Below, piece after piece: positions 1 to 8,352 of a stretch of DNA of 64,000 bases. Each line of letters opens with the position of its first letter. Position 1 is the stretch's first letter. Made by a program: the position numbers and the translations under genes. Below the pieces are notes generated by a model. That model saw nothing but the letters and a program-made list of their open reading frames with translations. It had not been told where the DNA came from and did not search any database. The DNA lies in the NCBI RefSeq assembly GCF_003865365.1, contig NZ_RQVR01000001.1, forward strand, positions 1,118 through 65,117. The letters run 5' to 3'. The DNA comes from Flavobacterium macacae. Its GTDB lineage: Bacteria > Bacteroidota > Bacteroidia > Flavobacteriales > Flavobacteriaceae.

Positions 1-589
1 TTAATCTTAGAGGCCACTTCTTTTTAACCAACTCATCGCCATCTCCTTGCGAGAGAATCTTATTATACTCCAATAGTTTGTTGTCAATATAAGCGATGTG
101 ACGCTCAATTTTAGCGGGATTAAAATTATTTTTCTTGGAGTTTTGAGCCCGAAGTTTAGTACTGTCGCCTGCTACAAGGCTTCCGCCAATGAGTTCAAAA
201 TGTGAAGCAAGATTGACCGTAGCGCGAAAAACGCGAGCAATAGCTTTAGGATTGTCTTTTCTAAAATTGGCAATAGTGTTGTGATCGGGAACCAAGCCTT
301 TCATAAGCCAGATGAGCTCGATATTGCGAACACATTCTTTTTCTAAAACCCTGGAAGAACGCATACGATTGAGGTATCCGTAAATAAAAAGCTTGAGCAA
401 ATCTGCGGGATGGTACGCCGGGCGACCATTCTCAACAAAGGTAAAATCAAAACCAAAATCGGCTAGTAGTAAACTATCCACAAAGAGGTCAATCAGCCGG
501 ACTTGATTGTCTTGTGGGACTGCCTGATCGATAGAGGAAACAAAAAGGGGAATTTGACTCCTGTCGTTCCCGATGATAAACTTACCCAT
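1..589 (-). CDS. IS1182-family transposase, N-terminal part (cut by window edge)
   Basis: This is the N-terminal 196 codons of a DDE transposase that would cut and join the ends of its insertion sequence. The frame is open from the ATG at 589 down to base 1, so the C-terminal catalytic part lies outside the window. The protein begins MGKFIIGNDRSQ and continues with an InsH/DUF772-type region (RPAYHPADLLKLFIYGYLNR, about residues 56-75). It then has a conserved VPDHNTIANFRKDN block (about 100-113) and VAGDSTKLRAQNSKKN, where the D of GDSTK is the likely first catalytic aspartate. This order is typical of the IS1182 family. No stop or frameshift is visible in the part present, so the copy may be intact. 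Family assignment is from remembered motifs and is confident. Activity cannot be judged without the 3' half. Confidence 0.9.
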   Translation of the reverse strand, partial: MGKFIIGNDRSQIPLFVSSIDQAVPQDNQVRLIDLFVDSLLLADFGFDFTFVENGRPAYHPADLLKLFIYGYLNRMRSSRVLEKECVRNIELIWLMKGLVPDHNTIANFRKDNPKAIARVFRATVNLASHFELIGGSLVAGDSTKLRAQNSKKNNFNPAKIERHIAYIDNKLLEYNKILSQGDGDELVKKKWPLRL

Positions 590-722
590 AAACAACTTTT
601 TAAATACAACATAACTATCTGTTATTCAGTATTAAATATAATAAAAAGCAATAATTTATACAAGTTTTAGGAGTGCGATTTTAAGAAAATTGAATGAAAA
701 ATTAGGGGTTTTTAGACAGTTT
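1..722 (-). mobile_element. IS1182-like insertion sequence, partial, with probable outer end near 720
   Basis: The transposase fragment is preceded by about 130 bp of non-coding AT-rich DNA, as expected for an IS end. The outer terminus probably lies near 711-722, where TTTAGACAGT occurs; read from outside it is ACTGTCTAAA, a form common at IS1182-type ends. The other terminus is outside the window, so the terminal inverted repeat and target duplication cannot be verified. The boundary is an estimate. Confidence 0.6.
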
Positions 723-919
723 GACGTTCCGCTTCTTTTAACTGAAATTCCTGCTGGAGCCACTCGCTTTGCACCCGCTTTTTGGCGGATGCAAGAGCTC
801 AAGCAAAGGCACCATCAGGGCTATTTTCAAACTTTCCGCTTCTTTTAAATTTGGCATCCATCTTTGTCGAAGTCCATAACTTAAAAAAGTATTTTTTATA
901 TTGCAGTAAAATCTCGTTT
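590..919. other. Gene-free stretch: IS flank plus a hairpin-bearing repeat-like segment
   Basis: Bases 590-720 are the non-coding leader of the IS element. Bases 727-741 and 834-848 are identical 15-bp direct repeats (TTCCGCTTCTTTTAA). Between them lies a hairpin with 10-nt arms and one mismatch (769-778 TTGCACCCGC, 785-794 GCGGATGCAA). An open frame starts upstream of 920 across this segment, but its predicted residues do not look like protein, and the downstream lipoprotein has a clear signal peptide starting at 920. Confidence 0.6.
727..848. repeat. Hairpin segment bracketed by 15-bp direct repeats
   Basis: Two exact copies of TTCCGCTTCTTTTAA lie 107 bp apart. The DNA between them is more GC-rich than its surroundings and contains a 10-nt stem with one mismatch around a TTTTTG loop. 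This organisation suggests an interspersed non-coding repeat or a decayed mobile sequence beside the IS end. Copy number in the genome cannot be seen from this window. Confidence 0.5.
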
Positions 920-1477
920 ATGAAAAAAATACTTGCCCTCTGCCTAGTCGCCCTTTTGCTTTCTTGCAATGCAAAAGAAGTACAGACTGTTACCATAAAA
1001 AACCAATACTCTGTTCAGCTTCCTGATTTTTTGTCAAAAGCAAAAGACCTTCACCAAGACGCCTCTTTGCAATATCAAAATGCATTGAGAGAATTTTATG
1101 TTGTGGTAATTGACGAACCAAAAAAAGAATTCTATGCTATTGCTGAAACTACTGAAGATTTTCCGGCTGATTTCAACGGGTACCACCAAATTTTAAAAAA
1201 CGGACTTGAGGAAGGCATTCAAGACATTCAAATTACGCCCACAAAAGACACACAGATCAATGGCTTGAAAGCCAAAACATTTTCATTGACCGGTGAAATA
1301 GGAACCATTCCTGTTTATTATGAAGTGGCTTACGTGGAAGGAAAAGACAAATTTTACCAAATCGTCACTTGGACATTAAAAGACAACAAAGAAAAATATG
1401 CCGAACAAATGCAAAACATTGTTTCTTCGTTTAAAGAAACCGGAACCGCAAGAAGCAACGACAGAAGTAAAAAATAA
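920..1477 (+). CDS. Predicted lipoprotein of unknown function
   Basis: This 185-residue protein has a lipoprotein signal: MKKILALCLVALLLSC, with the lipid-bearing cysteine at residue 16. The start at 920 was chosen because it gives this signal peptide, although the frame is open further upstream through a repeat-like segment. The mature part (about 170 residues) has no catalytic motif that I recognise. Its alternating hydrophobic pattern, with a central YAIAETTEDF stretch and a C-terminal region ending NIVSSFKETG, is faintly like the PsbP/DcrB fold, but that is only an impression. It ends at a hairpin terminator shared with the convergent gene at 1541-1888. It is probably anchored in the inner or outer membrane facing the periplasm. 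Confidence 0.75.
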   Translation: MKKILALCLVALLLSCNAKEVQTVTIKNQYSVQLPDFLSKAKDLHQDASLQYQNALREFYVVVIDEPKKEFYAIAETTEDFPADFNGYHQILKNGLEEGIQDIQITPTKDTQINGLKAKTFSLTGEIGTIPVYYEVAYVEGKDKFYQIVTWTLKDNKEKYAEQMQNIVSSFKETGTARSNDRSKK

Positions 1478-1483
1478 AAGCAC

Positions 1484-1520
1484 AAAAAAAATCCATTAGC
1501 AAAAAAACTAATGGATTTTT
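1484..1520. terminator. Bidirectional terminator
   Basis: The arms AAATCCATTAG and CTAATGGATTT surround an A-rich loop, with A and T runs outside, between two convergent genes. It can serve both strands. Confidence 0.85.
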
Positions 1521-1540
1521 CTTTTGGAAGATAATCAGAT

Positions 1541-1888
1541 TTAATTTCTGTTTGCAAGAGCATCTTGCTTCCAGGTTTTCACTAAAGCAACTCTGCTGTC
1601 AGAATAATCAACTTCATTTAAATTACTATCTGTCCAAAAAAACCATTTTCCGGTTTTGACGCCGTTATTATATTCTCCAAGAGATTGTTTTTTTCCATTC
1701 ACATCATAAGAAACCCACTTTCCGTGAAGTTTCCCGTCTTTATATAAACCTTCTTGTTTTACTTGTCCGTTTTCATAAAAATAGGTTGCCTTTACATTTT
1801 TATCTACAATTTCATATTTGTGATCGATTTCTTGTGCAAAAACAACTCCTGAAAACATCATAATTCCTAATAGCATTAATTTTTTCAT
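1541..1888 (-). CDS. Secreted MORN/YwqK-like repeat protein
   Basis: This is a 115-residue protein with a signal peptide (MKKLMLLGIMMFSGVVFAQ, 1-19). The mature part contains repeated units of the form YxENGQVKQEGLYKDGKLHG and GEYNNGVKTGKWFFW. These are the GxxxGxW-type repeats of the MORN/YwqK family. Such small proteins in Flavobacteria are often labelled 'nicotinic acid mononucleotide adenylyltransferase' in databases; nothing in this sequence supports that enzyme. YwqK homologues elsewhere have been called antitoxins, but no toxin gene is adjacent, so no function is assigned. It is convergent with the lipoprotein gene and divergent from aspS, and has its own TATATTTG promoter box. Confidence 0.85.
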   Translation of the reverse strand: MKKLMLLGIMMFSGVVFAQEIDHKYEIVDKNVKATYFYENGQVKQEGLYKDGKLHGKWVSYDVNGKKQSLGEYNNGVKTGKWFFWTDSNLNEVDYSDSRVALVKTWKQDALANRN

Positions 1889-1922
1889 AGCTGAAGTTTT
1901 AAAATTGTTTACAATTGAATAA

Positions 1923-1930
1923 CAAATATA
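1923..1930 (-). promoter_or_regulatory. -7 box of the MORN-like gene
   Basis: On the minus strand this reads TATATTTG, an exact match to the Bacteroidota TAnnTTTG box, about 34 nt upstream of the start codon. A T-rich stretch occupies the -33 position. Confidence 0.6.
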
Positions 1931-2069
1931 AAAAATAATTTACATAAAAAAAACCTTTACTTAACAATTCGGTAACATTGACGTAAAACTTAACATTGGA
2001 ATTGTATGCTTTTTAAAATTTATATCTGTAAAAAACAGGAATTGCCATTTTAAAATTCATAATTAGTCC

Positions 2070-2077
2070 TAAATTTG
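2070..2077 (+). promoter_or_regulatory. -7 box of aspS
   Basis: TAAATTTG matches TAnnTTTG exactly and lies 18 nt before the aspS ATG. The -33 region is only T-rich. The box overlaps the TTG that would begin a longer aspS frame, which argues for the ATG at 2096. Confidence 0.7.
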
Positions 2078-2095
2078 CCATCTAAAATTTTGATA

Positions 2096-3844
2096 ATGTA
2101 TAGAAGTCATAATTGTGGAGAATTAAACGCTTCACATAATAATACCGAAGTTACTCTTGCGGGTTGGGTTCAGAAATCACGCGACAAAGGTTTCATGAAT
2201 TGGGTAGATTTGCGTGACCGTTATGGCATCACGCAGTTGATCTTTGACGAAAGCCGTACCGACAAAACCGTTTTTGAATTGGCAAAAACACTGGGGCGCG
2301 AATTCGTAATTCAAGTAAAAGGAACCGTAATTGAACGTGAAGCCAAAAATAAAAACATTCCAACTGGAGATATTGAAATTTTGGTTTCTGAATTGACGAT
2401 TTTAAACGCAGCATTGACGCCTCCGTTTACAATTGAAGACGAAACAGACGGTGGCGAAGACATCAGAATGAAATACCGCTATTTGGACATCCGAAGAAAT
2501 CCGGTAAAAAACAGCTTGCTTTTTCGCCATAAAGTGGCCATGGAAGTTCGTAAATATTTATCTGATTTGGATTTCTGCGAAGTAGAAACGCCTTATCTAA
2601 TCAAATCGACTCCAGAAGGTGCAAGAGATTTCGTAGTTCCAAGCAGAATGAACGAAGGACAATTTTATGCATTGCCACAATCGCCACAAACCTTCAAGCA
2701 ATTATTAATGGTGGGTGGAATGGACAAATATTTCCAAATCGTGAAATGTTTCCGTGATGAAGATTTAAGAGCCGACAGACAGCCTGAATTTACACAAATC
2801 GATTGCGAAATGGCTTTCGTGGAACAAGAAGATATTTTGAATATTTTTGAAGGCTTGACGCGTCATTTGCTTTCTACCATAAAAGGCATCGAAGTAGAGA
2901 AATTCCCAAGAATTACCTACGATTATGCCATGAAAACGTACGGTAACGACAAACCAGACATTCGTTTTGATATGAAATTTGGCGAGTTGAACGAAGTGGC
3001 CCAGCACAAAGAATTCCCTGTTTTCAATGCAGCAGAATTGGTTGTAGGAATCGCAGCTCCAGGTTGTGCAACCTACACCAGAAAAGAAATCGATAATTTA
3101 ATTGATTGGGTAAAACGTCCTCAAGTGGGTGCTTCAGGAATGGTTTATGCCAAATATGAACTAGACGGAAGCATCAAATCTTCGGTAGATAAATTCTACG
3201 ACCAAGAAGATTTGAAAAAATGGGCTGAAATTACGGGCGCAAAACCAGGTGATTTGATTTTAGTTCTTTCGGGTCCGGCAAACAAAACAAGAGCACAACT
3301 TTCTGCACTTCGTATGGAATTGGCAACTCGTTTAGGATTACGTAATCCAGAAGTTTTCGCACCTCTTTGGGTGGTAGATTTCCCATTATTGGAGCAAGAC
3401 GAAGAAAACGGAAGATGGCACGCGATGCACCATCCGTTTACGTCTCCAAAACCAGAAGATATGGCTTTGTTAGAAACTGATCCCGGAAAAGTTCGTGCCA
3501 ATGCATACGATATGGTCTTGAACGGAAACGAAATTGGTGGTGGTTCTATCCGTATTCACGATAAAGCGACACAACAATTGATGTTTAAATATTTAGGTTT
3601 CACTGAAGAGGAAGCAAAAGCACAATTCGGATTCTTGATGGACGCTTTCCAATTTGGAGCGCCACCACACGGAGGCCTGGCTTTTGGATTGGATCGATTG
3701 GTGGCTATTTTAGGCGGTCAAGAAACGATTCGTGATTTTATTGCTTTCCCAAAAAACAACTCGGGACGTGATGTAATGATTGACGCACCTTCTTTGATTG
3801 ATGAAAAACAATTGGAAGAATTGCATATTAAATTGAGATCATAA
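2096..3844 (+). CDS. aspS: Aspartyl-tRNA synthetase
   Basis: This cytoplasmic class II synthetase charges tRNA-Asp with aspartate. At 582 residues it is the usual size of the bacterial type. An N-terminal OB-fold anticodon-binding domain (about 1-105, with [15 protein letters not shown]) is followed by the class II core. Motif 2 is near residues 218-236 ([18 protein letters not shown]). A GAD-type insertion occupies about 290-410, and motif 3 is near 531 ([12 protein letters not shown]). The frame can begin at a TTG at 2075, but the ATG at 2096 fits the promoter position and the usual N-terminus [11 protein letters not shown]. The stop codon overlaps the next ATG by one base (TAATG), so the downstream beta-barrel gene is probably translationally coupled. 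Whether the enzyme is discriminating or also charges tRNA-Asn cannot be told from this window. Confidence 0.97.
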   Translation: MYRSHNCGELNASHNNTEVTLAGWVQKSRDKGFMNWVDLRDRYGITQLIFDESRTDKTVFELAKTLGREFVIQVKGTVIEREAKNKNIPTGDIEILVSELTILNAALTPPFTIEDETDGGEDIRMKYRYLDIRRNPVKNSLLFRHKVAMEVRKYLSDLDFCEVETPYLIKSTPEGARDFVVPSRMNEGQFYALPQSPQTFKQLLMVGGMDKYFQIVKCFRDEDLRADRQPEFTQIDCEMAFVEQEDILNIFEGLTRHLLSTIKGIEVEKFPRITYDYAMKTYGNDKPDIRFDMKFGELNEVAQHKEFPVFNAAELVVGIAAPGCATYTRKEIDNLIDWVKRPQVGASGMVYAKYELDGSIKSSVDKFYDQEDLKKWAEITGAKPGDLILVLSGPANKTRAQLSALRMELATRLGLRNPEVFAPLWVVDFPLLEQDEENGRWHAMHHPFTSPKPEDMALLETDPGKVRANAYDMVLNGNEIGGGSIRIHDKATQQLMFKYLGFTEEEAKAQFGFLMDAFQFGAPPHGGLAFGLDRLVAILGGQETIRDFIAFPKNNSGRDVMIDAPSLIDEKQLEELHIKLRS

Positions 3845-4488
3845 TGAAGAAATATCTAGTAATATTATTGATTAGCACTGCAAGTTTTGCTCAAAACAAA
3901 CCAAAATTTGGAGTTAATCTTGGCGGCACTTTTTCAAACATTAGAGGAAATGAAATTGCAGATACTAACAAGTACAATGCAAATTTCTTGGTCGGAGCTT
4001 CTTTTGAACTTCCTTTGAATGAAAGATTTTCTTTACTTACAAATGTAAATTATGAAAGAAAATCTTTTAAAAATAATGTAACTGTTTATGCGGGAGATCC
4101 TTTTGATCCGGTTATTACAACAAGAAATATAGATGTAGAAGCCAGATTAGAATACATTACGATTCCTGTAAATCTTAAATATTATATTGACGCAAACAAA
4201 AAGTTCTATGTGAATGGTGGCGCATTTGTTGGCATTTTCCTAGATAGCAATACTAAAGGAGACGGAGAAAATTCAAATAATGACGAAAATTATCTGTTTA
4301 AAACACTTGATTTTGGAGCAAATCTGGGAATCGGAACAAACTTCAAAATTAACGACAAAAACAGTCTTAATTTAGAAATCAGACACAATTATGGCTTGGC
4401 TAACATCAGCAAAGTTCAAGTCTATAATGATGACAAGGTCAAAACAAATTCTTTTAACTTGATTGCAAATTGGCAGTTTGATTTATAA
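3844..4488 (+). CDS. Outer-membrane beta-barrel protein (PorT/OMP_b-brl type)
   Basis: This 214-residue protein has a signal peptide ([17 protein letters not shown], 1-17). The mature part follows the pattern of Bacteroidota small barrels: FGVNLGGTFSNIRG near the start, alternating amphipathic strands (VNYERKSFKNN, YITIPVNLKYYI), and a C-terminus ending in an aromatic strand (NLIANWQFDL). The strand YITIPxxLKYY followed by a glycine-rich strand (FYVNGGAFVGIF) is characteristic of the PorT/outer-membrane beta-barrel family. The ATG overlaps the aspS stop codon. A strong terminator follows at 4508. The specific role, whether transport or structural, is unknown. Confidence 0.85.
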   Translation: MKKYLVILLISTASFAQNKPKFGVNLGGTFSNIRGNEIADTNKYNANFLVGASFELPLNERFSLLTNVNYERKSFKNNVTVYAGDPFDPVITTRNIDVEARLEYITIPVNLKYYIDANKKFYVNGGAFVGIFLDSNTKGDGENSNNDENYLFKTLDFGANLGIGTNFKINDKNSLNLEIRHNYGLANISKVQVYNDDKVKTNSFNLIANWQFDL

Positions 4489-4507
4489 AATTTAAACAAT
4501 TATCACT

Positions 4508-4538
4508 AAAGCCCCTTAGAAATCTGGGGCTTTATTTT
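4508..4538 (+). terminator. Terminator after the aspS operon
   Basis: The arms AAAGCCCC and GGGGCTTT enclose a 10-nt loop and are followed by a T-rich tract. Confidence 0.85.
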
Positions 4539-4899
4539 TGAAAACATCTTTTACAATTCACATTTATAAATATTTTTTTTCTGCTTATTCTTTTACAATT
4601 TTTTAAGTCTTAGAAATAAAGAATAGGCTACAAGAAAAATATCACAAAGTATTTGAGCAAATAAAATTACCAAGGCTTTCCGAAAACGTTTGCGTAAAAT
4701 CAATATTGTTTCAAAAGGAGGCGCTATTATTTGAGAAAATTAAGACAAGAATATTTTAAAATATTTAAATCCATAAAATTTAAAAAAAGGCACCTATTTT
4801 CTTTAAATTTTGAAAATCAAACCGTTGCAAACACTCATAAAAAAATTGGCTTGTTAAAAAAAGTAGATTTTTTTTCATTTTTTTAACACAAACATGTGA
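4539..4899. other. Gene-free AT-rich region upstream of the cold-shock gene
   Basis: About 360 bp of very AT-rich DNA between the terminator and the cold-shock promoter. I see no coding frame with protein-like composition and no convincing long hairpin. The probable start of cold-shock transcription lies downstream of it, so it is not an mRNA leader. Confidence 0.5.
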
Positions 4900-4926
4900 T
4901 TTGTATTGTATTAAATATTACATTTG
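4900..4926 (+). promoter_or_regulatory. Promoter of the cold-shock gene
   Basis: TTTG (4900-4903) and TACATTTG (4919-4926) match the Bacteroidota -33 and -7 boxes. The spacer is 15 nt, slightly short. The predicted mRNA leader is only about 20-25 nt, unlike the long leader of E. coli cspA. Confidence 0.6.
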
Positions 4927-4954
4927 CTCATTATAAATTATTATTACAATTACA

Positions 4955-5155
4955 ATGCGTACAGGTACAGTTAAATTTTTCAATGAGTCTAAAGGTTACG
5001 GATTCATTACAGACGAAGAAACAGGAAAAGACATTTTCGTTCATGCTTCAGGAATTAGAGCGGAAGAACTTCGCGAAGGTGATAGAGTATCTTACGAAGA
5101 AGAAGAAGGAAGAAAAGGTAAAGTAGCTGCTCAAGTTGCAGTTCTTGAAGACTAA
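4955..5155 (+). CDS. Cold-shock-domain nucleic-acid chaperone
   Basis: This 66-residue protein is a single five-stranded cold-shock domain. Both RNA-binding motifs are present: RNP1-like KGYGFIT (13-19) and RNP2-like DIFVH (26-30). The start MRTGTVKFFNESKGYG is the usual Flavobacterium form. Such proteins bind single-stranded RNA and melt secondary structure during cold or growth transitions. The gene is monocistronic, with its own promoter and a strong terminator at 5190. A longer overlapping frame at 4896-5126 has no protein-like features and is rejected. Which paralogue this is cannot be decided from one window. Confidence 0.96.
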   Translation: MRTGTVKFFNESKGYGFITDEETGKDIFVHASGIRAEELREGDRVSYEEEEGRKGKVAAQVAVLED

Positions 5156-5189
5156 TATATAGCATACTATTTTTAGTTACCTCACAACT

Positions 5190-5217
5190 AACCGCTCCAA
5201 TGGAGCGGTTTTTTTTA
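5190..5217 (+). terminator. Terminator of the cold-shock gene
   Basis: A 9-bp perfect stem (AACCGCTCC / GGAGCGGTT) with loop AAT is followed by an uninterrupted T run. Confidence 0.95.
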
Positions 5218-5456
5218 TGTTTTTATTTTAACACAACAAATTAGTTAGTTCATCTTTTTAAGCATAACTATAGATTATTGCAAACCTTATTATTAAAAAA
5301 TTAAGAAATTGATAAATAAGAGAAAACTGCATATCTGTTATTCTTATTCATTCTAAATTAAAATTAAGCACAATACAATAAGGTATTGAAAACGTTAGTG
5401 TGCGAAATCAATTATTGGCACGTATATTTGTAGTTATTTTATAAAGCAAATTATTT
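5218..5456. other. Non-coding region upstream of the nuo operon
   Basis: AT-rich DNA without a gene. It carries a TAnnTTTG box close to nuoA, which is listed separately; no other structure stands out. Confidence 0.5.
5423..5430 (+). promoter_or_regulatory. -7 box of the nuo operon
   Basis: TATATTTG, an exact TAnnTTTG match, lies 26 nt before nuoA. No clear -33 TTTG is at the right distance. It is the only good box directly upstream of the operon. Confidence 0.6.
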
Positions 5457-5822
5457 ATGAACACAGATCAGGCTAGTTATTTTCCAATATTGATGCAATT
5501 TTTGCTTGCTGTTGGATTTGTAGTTATGACCATTATTGGTTCAAGTTTTTTAGGACCAAGAAGAAAGTCAAAAAATAAGGATAAGAGTTTTGAGTGCGGT
5601 ATCGAATCTGTCGGTAATGCGCGTATTCCTTTTTCAGTAAAATACTTTTTGGTTGCAATTTTGTTTGTATTATTCGATGTAGAAGTAATTTTTATGTATC
5701 CTTGGGCAGTCAATTTCCGTGAAATGGGCTGGATGGGATTAGTAAAAATGGGCGTCTTTATGTTTCTTCTAGTAGTAGGATTTTTCTACGTATTGAAGAA
5801 AAAAGGATTGGAGTGGGAATAA
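5457..5822 (+). CDS. nuoA: NADH-quinone oxidoreductase subunit A
   Basis: A membrane subunit of respiratory complex I (121 residues, usual size). It has three predicted transmembrane helices, at about 10-32, 63-82 and 90-110. The family signature KSFECGIESVGNARIPFSVKYF is present in the loop after helix 1 (about 43-64). NuoA helps form the quinone-proximal end of the membrane arm with NuoH, J and K. It is the first of fourteen co-directional nuo genes in canonical order. A palindromic 105-nt spacer separates it from nuoB. Confidence 0.97.
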   Translation: MNTDQASYFPILMQFLLAVGFVVMTIIGSSFLGPRRKSKNKDKSFECGIESVGNARIPFSVKYFLVAILFVLFDVEVIFMYPWAVNFREMGWMGLVKMGVFMFLLVVGFFYVLKKKGLEWE

Positions 5823-5927
5823 TAATTTAAGATTTGGAATTTCGATTTAAGATTTCTCCAAATTATATAATGAAAACAGATTTAAGTTTCTCTTTTTCTG
5901 AAATCTAAAATCTAAAATCTTTTAAAG
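5823..5927. repeat. Palindromic AT-rich spacer between nuoA and nuoB
   Basis: The spacer is built from repeats of AAGATTT/GATTTAAG on the left and AAATCTAAAATCT on the right. GATTTAAGATTTC (5844-5856) pairs with GAAATCTAAAATC (5900-5912) at 12 of 13 positions. No T-run follows, so it is not an obvious terminator. Confidence 0.7.
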
Positions 5928-6476
5928 ATGAGTGATTCAAAAATAAAAATGGTAGATGCTCCACAAGGAGTTCAAGGCGAAGGCTTTTTTGCAACTAAAC
6001 TTTCTGACGTTGTCGGGATGGCGCGTGCCAATTCACTTTGGCCCTTGCCTTTTGCAACTTCTTGCTGTGGTATTGAATTTATGGCCACAATGGCTTCGCA
6101 TTATGACGTGGCGCGTTTTGGTTCAGAACGTATGAGTTTCTCTCCTCGCCAAGCAGATATGCTTTTGGTGATGGGAACAATTGCTAAAAAAATGGCCCCA
6201 ATTTTACGCCAAGTTTACGAGCAGATGGCAGAACCAAGATGGGTTATCGCCGTCGGAGCTTGCGCTTCTTCAGGTGGAATTTTTGATACTTATTCTGTTT
6301 TGCAAGGTATTGACAAGGTAATTCCTGTGGATGTTTACGTTCCGGGCTGTCCTCCAAGACCAGAACAAATTTTGGATGGCGTGATGCGTCTGCAAGATTT
6401 GGTAAGATCTGAATCGGTAAGAAGAAGAAGTTCTCCTGAATACCAAGAATTATTAGCTTCTTATAACATTTCTTAA
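5928..6476 (+). CDS. nuoB: NADH-quinone oxidoreductase subunit B
   Basis: A peripheral-arm subunit (182 residues) that carries the terminal [4Fe-4S] cluster N2, which passes electrons to quinone. The ligands are visible as the tandem cysteines in [12 protein letters not shown] (about 45-46), VGACASSGG (about 110) and VPGCPPRPE (about 140). This is the CC...C...C arrangement of the family. It is soluble and docks on NuoD and NuoH. nuoC follows after 9 nt. Confidence 0.98.
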   Translation: MSDSKIKMVDAPQGVQGEGFFATKLSDVVGMARANSLWPLPFATSCCGIEFMATMASHYDVARFGSERMSFSPRQADMLLVMGTIAKKMAPILRQVYEQMAEPRWVIAVGACASSGGIFDTYSVLQGIDKVIPVDVYVPGCPPRPEQILDGVMRLQDLVRSESVRRRSSPEYQELLASYNIS

Positions 6477-6485
6477 CGAAAAATA

Positions 6486-7007
6486 ATGGCTTTAGAAACC
6501 TCTGACATACAAAATAAGCTTGTTGCGAATTTTGAGTTGATTGCAACCAATTTTGAACAAGTACACGATATATTCACATTTGAAGTGGATTCAAAATCAA
6601 ATGTGGAAGTGATGAAATTCTTAAGAGACGACAAGACCTTGCGTTTCAATTTCTTAACTGACGTTTGCGGTATCCACTATCCTGATAATGAAATCGACAG
6701 ACAATTTGCAGTGGTATACCACATGCACAATTGGATGGACAATGTTCGAATCAGAATCAAATGTTTCTTAAACGGAGAAAATCCAGAAATTGAAACCGCT
6801 ACAAGTTTATTTCTTGGCGCCAACTGGCAAGAAAGAGAAACCTATGATTTCTTCGGAATTATTTTCAAAGGCCATCCGCAGTTGAAACGAATTTTGAACA
6901 TGGATGAAATGACTTCTTTCCCGATGCGTAAAGAATTTCCATTGGAAGATGGCGGAAGAACCGATAAAGACGACCGTTTCTTCGGAAGAACAACTGATAA
7001 TTGCTAA
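6486..7007 (+). CDS. nuoC: NADH-quinone oxidoreductase subunit C
   Basis: The 30-kDa-type subunit (173 residues) of the hydrogenase-like module that supports NuoD and NuoB. The family signature is near the C-terminus: ERETYDFFGIIFKGHPQLKR (about 118-137), then a FPLRK-like FPMRKEFPLEDGG. It is a separate gene here, not fused to nuoD as in E. coli. It holds no cofactor of its own. Confidence 0.97.
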   Translation: MALETSDIQNKLVANFELIATNFEQVHDIFTFEVDSKSNVEVMKFLRDDKTLRFNFLTDVCGIHYPDNEIDRQFAVVYHMHNWMDNVRIRIKCFLNGENPEIETATSLFLGANWQERETYDFFGIIFKGHPQLKRILNMDEMTSFPMRKEFPLEDGGRTDKDDRFFGRTTDNC

Positions 7008-7031
7008 CAGCACTGAAAATATTGATATAAT

Positions 7032-8267
7032 ATGTCAGATTTATTATTACCACCAGAATTAAGATACGCCGATATCATCAAGCAACGAAAAAATGAAGAC
7101 GGAAGCGAACTATCGATTCTGAATTTAGGACCTACGCACCCTGCTACCCACGGAATTTTCCAAAACATTCTTTTGATGGATGGAGAACGAATCGTGGAAG
7201 GCGAAGGAACCGTGGGTTACATTCACCGTGCTTTTGAAAAAATCGCAGAAAATAGACCTTTTTACCAAATCACGCCCTTGACAGACCGGTTAAATTACTG
7301 TTCTGCGCCCATCAACAATATGGGTTGGTGGATGACTTTGGAGAAAGCCTTAAATATAGAAGTTCCAAAACGCGTGCAATACATGCGCGTAATTATTATG
7401 GAATTGGCGCGTATTGCAGACCACATTATTTGCAGTTCTGTAATGGGTGTGGATACCGGAGCTTTAACTGGTTTCTTATATGTTTTCCAATTCAGAGAAA
7501 AAATATACGAAATCTATGAAGAAATTTGTGGCGCCCGCTTGACTACAAATATGGGAAGAATCGGTGGTTTCGAAAGAGACTGGAGCCCGAAAGCTTGGGA
7601 AAAAATCAATGCTTTTTTAGAAGAATTTCCTGAAGTTTGGAGCGAATTCGAAAACTTATTGACCCGAAACAGAATTTTTATGGACAGAACCATAAATGTT
7701 GGGGCAATTTCAGCAGAAAAAGCGATGAGCTACGGATTTACAGGTCCAAACTTAAGAGCAGCTGGAGTGGATTATGACGTCAGAGTGATGCAACCTTATA
7801 GTTCTTACGAAGATTTTGATTTCAAAGTTCCCGTAGGACAATCAGGCGATACCTATGACCGTTTCTGCGTAAGAAATGCAGAAGTTTGGGAAAGTTTAAG
7901 CATCATCAAACAAGCGATTGCAAAATTACCAGAAGGTCCTTTCCACGCAAATGTTCCTGATTATTATTTACCGCCAAAAGAAGACGTTTACACCACAATG
8001 GAAGCCTTGATCTATCACTTTAAAATTGTAATGGGAGAAGTTCCGGTTCCAATAACAGAAGTATACCACCCGGTGGAAGGCGGAAACGGAGAATTAGGTT
8101 TTTACTTAATCACAGACGGTTCAAGAACACCTTTTAGACTGCATTTCAGGAGACCTTGTTTTATTTATTACCAAGCTTACAATGATATGGTAAAAGGACA
8201 AATGCTTTCTGATGCCATCGCAACCTTGTCAAGTTTGAACGTAATTGCAGGAGAATTAGACGCTTAA
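7032..8267 (+). CDS. nuoD: NADH-quinone oxidoreductase subunit D
   Basis: The 49-kDa-type subunit (411 residues), which forms the quinone pocket together with NuoB. LGPTHPATHGIFQN (about 32-45) holds the conserved histidines near the quinone head group. The middle contains YCSAPINNMGW and ICSSVMGVDTGA, and the C-terminus the family DGSRTPFRLHFRRPCF. It descends from [NiFe] hydrogenase large subunits but lacks the metal-binding cysteines. It is an ordinary member with the usual length. Confidence 0.98.
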   Translation: MSDLLLPPELRYADIIKQRKNEDGSELSILNLGPTHPATHGIFQNILLMDGERIVEGEGTVGYIHRAFEKIAENRPFYQITPLTDRLNYCSAPINNMGWWMTLEKALNIEVPKRVQYMRVIIMELARIADHIICSSVMGVDTGALTGFLYVFQFREKIYEIYEEICGARLTTNMGRIGGFERDWSPKAWEKINAFLEEFPEVWSEFENLLTRNRIFMDRTINVGAISAEKAMSYGFTGPNLRAAGVDYDVRVMQPYSSYEDFDFKVPVGQSGDTYDRFCVRNAEVWESLSIIKQAIAKLPEGPFHANVPDYYLPPKEDVYTTMEALIYHFKIVMGEVPVPITEVYHPVEGGNGELGFYLITDGSRTPFRLHFRRPCFIYYQAYNDMVKGQMLSDAIATLSSLNVIAGELDA

Positions 8268-8352
8268 AATAGAATTATAAAAGATGAATTATAAATTGTT
8301 AGACTTTGAAGAAATTCAAAATTTATAATTAATAATTCAAAATTCAGAAAAA
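8268..8352. repeat. Palindromic AT-rich spacer between nuoD and nuoE
   Basis: AATTATAAATT (8287-8297) and AATTTATAATT (8320-8330) form a perfect 11-bp inverted repeat. Further copies of AATTATAA and AATAATTCAAAATTC flank it. The architecture matches the nuoA-B spacer but with different words. Confidence 0.7.

Noticed and set aside
782-919. Upstream extension of the 920-1477 lipoprotein frame by 46 codons
   Set aside because: The added residues come from a hairpin repeat and are not protein-like, while the 920 start creates a clear lipoprotein signal peptide.
1541-1888. Nicotinic acid mononucleotide adenylyltransferase annotation often given to such proteins
   Set aside because: There is no nucleotidyltransferase motif; the sequence is a signal peptide plus MORN/YwqK repeats.
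4896-5126. 76-codon frame overlapping the cold-shock gene
   Set aside because: It is a shifted reading of the cold-shock gene with no protein-like motif.
4680-5420. GAAAACGTT plus a similar following stretch shared by the regions before the cold-shock gene and before nuoA
   Set aside because: Only 9 and 7 exact bases match within AT-rich DNA; chance is a sufficient explanation.
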